Below, one piece after another: positions 9,355-16,715 of a DNA stretch of 27,431 nucleotides (positions within the stretch are counted from its first letter, which is position 1; every line of letters starts with the position of its first letter). The position numbers and the translations under genes were made by a program. The notes beneath the pieces were generated by a model. The model had not been told where the DNA came from. It did no database searches and saw nothing but the letters and a program-made list of their open reading frames with translations. The DNA is taken from assembly GCA_002422305.1 (NCBI GenBank), contig DIUG01000012.1:1-27431 (forward strand), written 5' to 3'. The DNA comes from Patescibacteria group bacterium UBA6164. Lineage in GTDB: Bacteria > Patescibacteriota > Gracilibacteria > BD1-5 > UBA6164.

Positions 9355-9910
9355 AGAGGTTGCTGATAAATTAAATATATCTACAAGATCAGTAGATAGA
9401 TATATAAAAGCATGAAAGTTGAGATCTAAAAAGGATTGAAAAGTTGTATATGTCAATAATGATGATATAGAAAATATAATGTGAACATGAGATTATCAAC
9501 AAGAAATTATAGTTGAAAAAAAAGTTAATAGTAATATACAAGATGATATACAAGAAAAAAAAGTAATTGTAAAAAATAATGAAAATATTAATTGAACTCT
9601 TACATCTATATATAAAGATTTAAAAGAAGAAATTCAGAAAAAAGATCAACTTATTCAAACATTAGCTATGAGAGTATGAAAAGCTGAAGAAGTTGCTAAA
9701 AATTCAGTTTCTTTGATAGATTTTAAAAAATCCCAATATTTATTAGAAGAATCTAAAGAATATTTGGATAAAGAATTAAATCAATTAATAAAAGAAAAAG
9801 AAAAGCTAGAAAAAGATCTTAAATATGAAAAAACTTCTAATATCTTATTGATAATATTTGTTGTAATATTATTAGCTATTGCTTGAACTGTTTGGTATAT
9901 GCAAATATAG
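9335..9910 (+). CDS. Membrane-anchored helix-turn-helix protein
   Basis: The 191-aa protein begins with a MerR/excisionase-like HTH (residues 3-48: LTRQEVADKLNISTRSVDRY, then IKAGKLRS, and VVYVNNDDIENI), a DNA-binding domain. A polar linker follows, then a long helix rich in Glu/Lys (about 80-165) likely to form a coiled coil, and a C-terminal membrane segment (NILLIIFVVILLAIAGTVWY) ending IMQI-like at the cytoplasmic exit. It should therefore bind DNA while tethered to the membrane as an oligomer. The ATG at 9335 is chosen because the upstream ATG at 9327 runs into TAA. Repeated TGTCTA boxes surround its promoter and start. Function not recognised; autoregulation is inferred. Confidence 0.82.
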
Positions 9911-9944
9911 AAATAAATTCTAAATATTTAGAATTTATTTCTAT
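9907..9944. terminator. 38-bp palindrome after the HTH gene
   Basis: A perfect palindrome (ATAGAAATAAATTCTAAA and its complement) containing the TAG stop of the HTH gene at 9908-9910. It can fold as a terminator hairpin, but the run that follows is A-rich on the + strand before T5. Confidence 0.6.
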
Positions 9945-9958
9945 AAAAAAAATTTTTA

Positions 9959-10033
9959 GTCCTCATAGTTCAATGGATAGAATAACCCCCTCCTAAGGGG
10001 TAGATGTAGGTTCGATTCCTGCTGGGGATACCA
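9959..10033 (+). tRNA. tRNA-Arg (CCU), with encoded CCA
   Basis: Acceptor GTCCTCA pairs with TGGGGAT, discriminator A, CCA encoded at 10031-10033. The anticodon arm is ACCCC-CTCCTAA-GGGGT with anticodon CCT, decoding AGG (Arg). The T arm contains GTTCGATTCC. Length 75 nt with CCA. No other tRNA, including the tRNA-Gly(UCA) this code needs, is in the window. Confidence 0.95.
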
Positions 10034-10094
10034 ATTCGAGATAAAAAAATTTTTGATAAATCTAATAACCTGTTTTCCTTTATTTTAAGGGAAT

Positions 10095-10150
10095 AATCAT
10101 CATTTAAAAAAAGTTCAACCCTTATTTTTTTTAAAATGGTGATTTTTTTT
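10095..10150 (+). terminator. Intrinsic terminator after tRNA-Arg
   Basis: AATCATCATTTAAAAAAA pairs with TTTTTTTAAAATGGTGATT (one G-T pair), immediately followed by a T-run. Confidence 0.75.
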
Positions 10151-10361
10151 TAAATATCATTACTTTTGCTTATAAAATAGTTATTTCTTAAAAGTTCAAC
10201 ACATTTCACGATTAGGGTATTAATATTTTTGGATCTTCCTTAAATCAGTTAGGTAAAAAATAAAAAGATGTATATAATAACAGGAATATAAAATAAGAAA
10301 AAAAATATGTATTTTAAAAAATTAGTTGCAAGGTTTTGTTTTAAAGAGTTAGTTCTTTATT

Positions 10362-10416
10362 AAAAAATATGTTACAAAATCTTCGTTTTCACTTCGATTT
10401 TCTAACATATTTTTTT
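10362..10416 (+). terminator. Terminator-like hairpin
   Basis: AAAAAATATGTTACAAAATC (10362-10381) pairs with GATTTTCTAACATATTTTTT (from 10396) with one mismatch, then a T-run. No gene ends just before it, implying a non-coding transcript upstream. Confidence 0.65.
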
Positions 10417-10457
10417 AATCCACCAAAATTTAGATTATGCCGAAAAGAGTCAAAAAA

Positions 10458-10485
10458 TTGACTTTAGTAATATAATAGTTATAAT
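10458..10485 (+). promoter_or_regulatory. Promoter of the 311-aa protein / sigma factor unit
   Basis: TTGACT (10458-10463), 16-bp spacer, TATAAT (10480-10485), 34 nt before the ATG. AAAAGAGTCAAAAA (10443-10456) abuts the -35, as AAAAGAGCCAAAAA does in front of rpmH. Confidence 0.75.
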
Positions 10486-10519
10486 ATATATCAAATTTTT
10501 AATTTTTAATAAAAAATAA

Positions 10520-11455
10520 ATGAATAATATAGTAATTTTCAATTGAATAATAAAAGATTGAAAAGAGCCTGAAAATCAAAATGATGTAAAAAATATATTT
10601 GAAAAATATATTGAAAGATCAAAAAACGATAGAGAAAATTTTATAACTGATTTATTAAATAATTTTAATGAAGTGTCAGATATATTTTGATGTATAAATA
10701 TAAATGAAGATATTTTATTAAAATTTATAAACTGAAATAATGAAGAAATAAATTGAGAAGAAAAACTAGCTGTAGAAAAATTTTTACAATTTAGTATAAA
10801 ATTTTTAGAAATAAAAATAACTAAAATAAATCATATAAATAACATATTAAATTTAAATAAAAATGAATTAAATGATGAAGATTTAGTTTTATTAAGTAAT
10901 TTTTTAAAAAATAAAAATCTTGATTGAAAAATAAAAAATATAGAAATAACTTTAAAATCAAAAAATGAAAAAAGTTCAGAAAAATTAACCTTAAAAGAAA
11001 TTATTGAATGAAAAGATATTTTTTGAATATCTGAACATATTAAAACTTTTATAGATAAATTATTAAAAAATGAAGTTTATTTTGAAAAAAATGAAGAAAT
11101 TGAAAATTTAAATGAAATGAAATTAATTTATAATTTTTCAGAAAATAATGAAAAAAACAATGAATTTAACGAAGATAAGTTAGAAGAAGATAAGTTAGAA
11201 AAAAAAGAAGAAGAAAATGAATTTGTTTTTCAATTAGAAGTTGATAATAAAAACAAACTTTTAGATTTAATTTTTAATTTACCACAAGAAAAAAAGATAT
11301 CTTTTTTTGATTTATTATATGAAATTATAAAGTTAGAATGACTTGATGCACAAAAAAGTAAAATTCCAGCATTAGCATATTATCTATGATGAGAAAATTC
11401 TAATAATGTATATCAAGTTTTAGTAAAACTTTATAAAAATAATGGTTATAATTAA
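10520..11455 (+). CDS. Hypothetical acidic protein (311 aa) upstream of the sigma factor
   Basis: I do not recognise the family. The protein is Asn/Glu/Lys-rich and helical with no signal peptide or membrane segment. A low-complexity acidic stretch (about residues 205-235, repeating EDKLEEDKLEKKEEE) separates an N-terminal part from a compact C-terminal part (KLLDLIFNLPQEKKISFFDL, then SKIPALAYYLGGENSNNVY). Ten or more UGA-Gly codons are spread over it. It has a strong promoter, and the sigma-70 ORF follows in the same frame after a single TAA (11453-11455), so the two are co-expressed and could act together, for example as a sigma-associated factor. That role is inference only. Confidence 0.75.
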
Positions 11456-11542
11456 AAAAAAAGTTTTTTAGAAAAAATTTATGATAAAATTTTATATTTA
11501 TTAGAGTGTGTAAATAATAATAAATTAACAGAATCTAATAAC

Positions 11543-13483
11543 TTGGAAAATATTGAACCATCAGGTGATAATATTGAAATTATAGTAGAAAAAAATAATT
11601 TAGAAAAAATTGATGAAGAAATAGAAGAAGTAGAACAAAATGAATTTTTAGTTGAAGAAATAAAAAATACTGTAGATAAAGAAGGAACACAACAAGATAA
11701 TATACAAAAATTAGAAGATGAAAATGAATATATAGAAATTGATTCAAATATATTATTATGAGAAAAAAAATATATGTCTCAAATATCAAATCATAAAATA
11801 CTTTCAGTTGAGGAAGAAATAAATTTATTCAAAAAAATAAAAGCTTGAAATATACAAGCTAAAAATACTTTAATTGAATGTAATTTACGTATTGTTTTAA
11901 AAATTGCTTTTAAATATATGTGAAAATGAGTAGAGCTTGACGATCTTATTCAAGAATGAAATATATCTTTATATACAGCTATAGAAAAATTTGATTTAGA
12001 AAAATGAACAAGATTTTCAACTTATGCTACATGGCGGATTAAAAGTTCAATGCAAGAAATGATAGCTAATTATTCATGAGTAATAAATTCATCAATTTAT
12101 ATAGATCAATTAGAAAAAAAATTTTGGTTTAGATTTAATATTTTAAAAGATAATTTATGAAGGAACCCAACTATATCAGAACTTTCAGAAGATTTAGATT
12201 TATCTGAAAAAAAGATAAAAAATATATTAAAATCATATATTAGTTATATTGAATTAGATGCACCTTTAGATAGTGAATCAGATTCTACACTTTATGATAC
12301 TATAGATAGTAATATGATAACCCCTGAAATATCGTTACTAAATGAATATGATACTCAATCTATTGTTTATGCCCTTTCTTGTTTAAATAAAAAAGAAAAA
12401 GAAATTATTATTTTAAGATTTTGACTTCTTGATTGAAATAAAACTACACTTCAAGAATTAGGAGATAAATATTGAATTACTCGTGAAAGAATTAGGCAAT
12501 TAGAGGAAAAGATATTAAAAAAATTAAGTACTATTTTATGAAAAAATACTACAATTCCAAAGCTAGTTATTAATGAATTTGAAAATCCTTATGAATTTGA
12601 TTATACTCCTATTTTTAAAGAAAATATTATTTGAAATTTTTCATATGAAGAAAAAAATGAAAAAAATAAACTTAATTTAGATAATGTAGTTATTAAAGTA
12701 AATCAAACTCAAAAATGAAATATAATTGAAGAAAAAAGTAAAATTGAAATTTTTTTTCAAGAGGAAAAAAATAAACAGGATTTAAAGAATGCTGAAATTG
12801 AAGAATTTTATAAACAAAAAGAACTTTTAGAAAAGGAAAATAAAAGTAATGAAATAGAAAAACTTTATACAGAAAAAGAATTAACTTGGCATCAAACTGA
12901 AACTATTAATGATAATGTTTCAAATTTTGTAAAAGAGTTAACATATAAAACAAAAAGAGAACAAATTGAGTTTTTTATATATATATCAAACATAATTAAA
13001 AATAAACAGTTAGTAAAAAGTAATAATGAATTTTTTATTGATTATAAATCTTTTCCCACACCTCAGATATTATTAAGTTACTTCTTCTTATGATATAATG
13101 AAATATCAGAAGTTCTTGTTCAATTATTTAAAGTAAACAGTTTTAAAATATATAAAAAAGATTTACAAAATCTTATTGAAAATAAATTAAGAATTTATTG
13201 GAATATATTAGAAGTTTGAAATTATAAGTGTGATATAAATACAAATATTCCTCTTGAAATTAATTGATATTCTAGATTTAAATTTCCTTTTATTGAACAA
13301 TCAGGCAAAGAATGGGATGAATTTGTAAAAGAAGTAATTGATTATAATAATTGAGTAGAATGAGCATTAAATCCAAATGTTATATTTTCATGCAAAAGGT
13401 CTGCTGTACATTGATGACAACCTATTTGATCAGATATAAAAAGAAAAAAAAGTAAATGAAATTTTTCTAAACATTGATTTTAA
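11543..13483 (+). CDS. rpoD: RNA polymerase sigma-70 factor with long C-terminal extension
   Basis: Sigma factor directing RNA polymerase to promoters. An acidic N-terminus (residues 1-73) leads into region 1.2 (EKKYMSQISNHKILSVEEE), region 2 (about 105-180: ECNLRIVLKIAFKYMGKG, DDLIQEGNISLYTAIEKFD, RFSTYATWRIKSSMQEMI), region 3 (to 245) and region 4 (270-332: EKEIIILRFGLLDGN, LQELGDKYGITRERIRQLEE). It then continues for about 314 residues: a charged linker with coiled-coil character, a helical part, and a basic end (SAVHGGQPIGSDIKRKKSKG). Usual sigma factors stop after region 4. No in-frame ATG precedes region 1.2, so TTG 11543 is a provisional start. The frame is open back to 11456, and an ATG at 11442 would join it through a one-base slip in the A9 run at 11454-11462. 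Probably the principal sigma factor; the tail is unrecognised. Confidence 0.85.
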
Positions 13484-13528
13484 TAAAATAATCATAATTA
13501 AATTCTAATTCAGAATCATATTATTTAA

Positions 13529-14099
13529 GGAATATCTGAAAAACTCAAAAGAATCTTACAAATATCAAATTGTGAGATTTTTTTTAAATTTTTCTAAATT
13601 AATGGAGAAAATTTCAAAAATTCAACATGAAATTCTGATATATAGTAAGCTTTTTGCCTACTTTTTGTTGTCTCATCTGGTATATTATTTGATAATGTAT
13701 CCACTCACAAAAATTCTTGAAAAGCTTAGTCTGTCATATATTGCTTTTTCCATTGCTAAGTCTCACAGATTATAAAAATTTTGTAAAAAATGTATTTTTA
13801 ATAATAGTTTTAAATCATATTTTGGTCTTCATGTTTTAGCTCCTTTATTATATTTTTCTCATATGATTTTCATAAATACATCATATGGAATTACTTTAGC
13901 CATCTGTTCTAAAAACTCTTTTGCTCTTATCTTTTTCTTTCCATTAAATCATAGGCTCATAAAACTATTTTGAAATGTATTTTTCATATATTATTTTATT
14001 AGTAAGCTAAAATCTCACTTCTATTATATCTATTTTCTTTATCTTTCATACTATTTTTCTTCTTTTATGTTAAAAACTTAGCTGTTTTTCAGTGTTTCT
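13529..14099 (-). mobile_element. IS5-family insertion sequence remnant
   Basis: Degenerate terminal inverted repeats: GGAATATCTGAAAAACT at the left end and AGTTTTTCAG-like TGTTTTTCAGTGTTTCT at the right end (14083-14099), matching at about 12 of 17 positions. Directly outside are identical 4-bp duplications TTAA (13525-13528 and 14100-14103), as expected for this family. The 571-bp interior contains a broken transposase. Intact IS5-type elements are 0.8-1.3 kb, so it has lost much of its interior. Confidence 0.6.
13660..13987 (-). pseudogene. IS5-family transposase fragment, frameshifted and truncated
   Basis: Reading from ATG 13987, MKNTFQNSFMSLGFNGKKKI, then FLEQMAKVIPYDVFMKII, GRPKYDLKLLLKIHFLQNFY and NLGDLAMEKAIYDRLSFSRI follow the IS5 transposase N-terminal domain (DUF772 region: FL-x-x-M-x-x-VVPW, LL-x-I-x-FLQ-x-x-x-NLSDPAMEEALYD). 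After RLSFSRIF the frame breaks, and the family motif PDETT continues in another frame (SNNIPDETTKS). Beyond that similarity is lost and the DDE catalytic domain is absent, so it is inactive. Confidence 0.8.
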
Positions 14100-14152
14100 T
14101 TAAGTTCATCAAAAGAAATATAAAAATCATTATTTTTGAACAAGTCTAATTT

Positions 14153-14746
14153 TTATTTTGTTTCAATTAATCAGTTTAGAGTATTTATTTTTAAAATTTT
14201 TTCATCAGTTTTATTTTTTATTTTTAATTCTAATATTCTCGAACCAGAATTACAATTTCATCATAGTTTTATATTTATTCATTCAAATTCTATTGTTCAA
14301 GTTAATGTAGATAATAATTCATTTTCTTCTTCTCAAGTAGATTTAAAACATTTAATATTTGATATATAATAACCAGATTGAAAAACAATTCAGTTATTAC
14401 CATTAAAAATCTCCCAATCAATTCAATTAGATGATAGTTTACTAGTTATTATTGTTCAACTATTATTCATAGAATAATCTATTTTCCATTTTTTAGGAAC
14501 TTCTAGATCAGTTCATATTCATTTTCATGCTAAAGCATTGTTTCTTATTTCCTCATAATTTATTTTTATACTATTTGTAAATAATTCGAGTTTTTGTTTA
14601 CTATTTAACCTATTAAAATTTATACTAGACATTCATAAAGCTAAAATGCTTATTATTCATATTCAAACTAATAACTCTATTAATGTAACTGCTTTTTTAT
14701 TTGCTCATTTTTCAGTTATAGTTTTTCTTATTTTAATAAAAATCAT
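14153..14746 (-). CDS. Type IV prepilin-like protein
   Basis: The 197-aa protein has a positively charged leader (MIFIKIRKTITEKGANKK) and the type III signal AVTLIELLVGIGIISILALG, with the Glu at +5 that is typical of type IV pilins and pseudopilins; the residue before the cleavage point is Ala instead of Gly. The C-terminal globular part has two cysteines (NIKCFKS, GGNCNSGSR) that could form a disulfide. It is probably a minor pilin or pseudopilin. The 3' end lies 53 nt from the edge of the IS remnant, which did not disrupt it. No prepilin peptidase or pilus ATPase is in the window. Confidence 0.8.
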
Positions 14747-14842
14747 AAAAAAATTTGTAAAAAATTAAAAAATATTTAAAGTACTAACATTAGTTTAATG
14801 ATAAAAAATTAACTAACAAATTTATTTTATAAATTACCATAT

Positions 14843-15751
14843 ATGAAAAGTGTTTTTAAGTTTATGTCAATAGTTGTGTTATTTTTTACATTTGTTTTAC
14901 AGTCTTTTGCAATCGATGCACCTAATAATTTAAGAATAGATTCTTTTGATAACAATTCTGTTAAATTATCATGGAATAAAGTTAATGATGCATTTATGTA
15001 TAGTGTATATTATTCAACAAAACCATGAAGTGAAGGTTCTTATTCTTCACAAACTGATATTACCGATATGAATTCTATTGAAATAAAAGATTTAATTCCT
15101 TGAACATATTATTTTTCAGTAGTTTCTTTTGATGAATCTTGAAATGAAAGTTCTTATTCAAATGAAATTGTACTTAATATGGAAAAAAATGTTTCTAATA
15201 TATCACAAAATTCTGATTTTATTTTAAAAAGAATAGATGTTTTAGGATTAAATTTAATAGAGCTTACTTTTTCTTCTCCTTTAGAAAATGTAGAAAATGC
15301 TATTAGAGAATTTAAAATAGTTAATAAAAATGATCCTATAGATTCATTTCAAGTAATTAAAACTGAAATAAATCCAGATGATAGTACTAAATTAATACTT
15401 ACTTTGAATAAAGATACACAAAAATTAAAAGAATATGAAGTTACTATTATTGCTATAAAAAGTGCTTTAGGTAAAAATATTGAATCGGGAATAGATAGTA
15501 TTGAAGTATTTATTGTAAAAGATATCGATTATTCTAATATAGAAGAAGTAAATCTTGCTAAAGAAATTGAATTAAATGCAGCAGCAGAAATACAAGAAAA
15601 TACAACTTGAAGTGAATCAGAAAAAGTATTATTGTCTGTAGATGAAAAAGCTACACAACTTCCTACTACTTGACCACAAGCTATAATTCTTATATTATTA
15701 TCTATAATAATTTGATTTTTTATATTTATTTTTAAAACTAAAAAAGCATAA
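14843..15751 (+). CDS. Surface protein with fibronectin type III domain and LPTTG anchor
   Basis: The 302-aa protein has a signal peptide (1-23, ending QSFA) and an Fn3 domain (about 25-112: APNNLRIDSFDNNSVKLSWN, MYSVYYST, IKDLIPGTYYFSVVSFDESG). A second beta-rich domain follows (about 130-230, RIDVLGLNLIELTFSSPL), resembling bacterial Ig-like/SbsA-type modules. An acidic linker leads to the sorting signal: LPTTG (273-277), a hydrophobic stretch and the tail KTKKA. The motif glycine is TGA (15671-15673), as in the LPKTG protein at 4819. It should be a sortase substrate displayed on the cell. Fn3 is common in adhesion or carbohydrate-binding proteins, but the ligand is unknown. Confidence 0.85.
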
Positions 15752-15772
15752 TACAAACATATTATAAATAAA

Positions 15773-15813
15773 AAAAAAGTAGATATATTGCATTGCAATA
15801 TATCTACTTTTTT
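15773..15813. terminator. Bidirectional intrinsic terminator
   Basis: Stem AAAAAAGTAGATATATTGC (15773-15791) with its complement at 15795-15813, loop att. Shared by the Fn3 gene and the convergent nine-gene operon; the TAG stop of the last gene of that operon (15804-15806) lies in the stem. Confidence 0.88.
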
Positions 15814-16715
15814 TCTTCCATATCTTCTAATTTCTTTTTTCATTCTATATATGAATAATACCATATAGAAGTCTTAAATACCTCTAATACTGAAGTAAGA
15901 TATCATAGAGCTAAAATAAATATTATAAATAGTGTAGATAATATAGTTATAGCAACTACTAAAAATATTTTTGTTGTTATTAATCAAATAGCAATAACTA
16001 TTATTATAGGAAAAAATAAAAAGATTATAAAATTGAATAGTACTCTAAGATTTAAAAAGAACATAAGAAAATATAATTTGGTAGTTGTTTTTATATTTAG
16101 TATAGTTATTTTACTAGATATTCATATAGCTTCAAAAACTTTTTTATTTTCTATTACAATAATATATTTAGAATAGGAAAATAGTATATTTATTATTATT
16201 CACACTAATAATATTACTAAAAAAACATATACAATATTTATAATATATTCTATTCATAGGAATCTTATAGTAAATAAAAATCAGTTAAGAATACTCATTA
16301 TTTTAAATTCTGAAAATATATTATTATATTCAAAGACTGGTAAAAATTTATATATTCATTGTCAAAAAGCTTCACTTGATGAAATTTCTTTATTACAATT
16401 TTTTAAATGAATATATTTTATTAATCATCATTCAAAAATAGGTGTTAATATTATATAACTTATTAAAAATATTGTTGTAGTAATTAGTATTTCTAATATG
16501 TAATCATTTTGAAAAAATCATAGTATTACAACTAAAGCTTCATCCTTTTTTCAAAATAATTCTACATAAGTATATATAGATTGATAAACTAATAATACTG
16601 TTAAAAAAATTATAGATAGTAATCATGGAAACATATAGAATCTTTTTATTTTAAAATCATCTTTTGTAATATTCCATGCAGGAATTAAAATTTGTTCTTT
16701 TATGAATTTAGTCAT
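15804..16715 (-). CDS. Polytopic membrane protein (303 aa)
   Basis: I do not recognise a named family. About six hydrophobic segments are visible (for example FPGLLSIIFLTVLLVYQSIY, YILEILITTTIFLISYIIL, IINIVYVFLVILLVGIIINI, and a C-terminal pair ending TLFIIFILALGYLTSVLEVF), with an N-terminal cytosolic part and a charged tail EGKKKLEDMEEKK. The overall pattern resembles the DUF4013/GPDPase-type membrane domains of other bacteria. It overlaps the preceding binding-protein gene by 8 nt (ATGACTAA), so translation is coupled and the two may work together. Last gene of the reverse operon. Confidence 0.75.

Larger units (their letters stand above)
10034..10519 (+). other. 486-nt stretch without a gene, bounded by terminator-like hairpins
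   Basis: I find no convincing ORF on either strand even with UGA as Gly. It holds a terminator for the tRNA (10095-10149), a second hairpin (10362-10416), and the promoter of the next gene. The word AAAGTTCAAC occurs at about 10109 and 10192. The piece between the hairpins (10150-10417) may encode a small RNA, but I recognise no known RNA family. Confidence 0.5.
13484..14152. other. 669-nt interval without an intact gene
   Basis: Filled almost entirely by an insertion-sequence remnant (13529-14099). The rest is AT-rich spacer to the prepilin-like gene that ends at 14153. Confidence 0.7.

Noticed and set aside
10034..10519. RNase P RNA, tmRNA or SRP RNA in the gene-free stretch
   Set aside because: No conserved core of these families (for example GAGGAAAGTC or the GGAAGGAAG-type loop) could be seen.
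11580..11789. Reverse ORF in the sigma gene N-terminus
   Set aside because: Complement of the Glu/Lys-rich coding strand yields a Phe/Leu-rich peptide, no start signals; shadow.
13572..13775. Forward ORF in the IS region
   Set aside because: It lies opposite the transposase fragment, which carries the family motifs on the reverse strand.
14136..14369. Forward ORF over the prepilin-like gene
   Set aside because: Shadow of the reverse-strand gene, which has a clear prepilin signal.
15529..15864. Reverse ORF across the Fn3 gene 3' end
   Set aside because: It crosses the terminator and the LPTTG region antisense; shadow.
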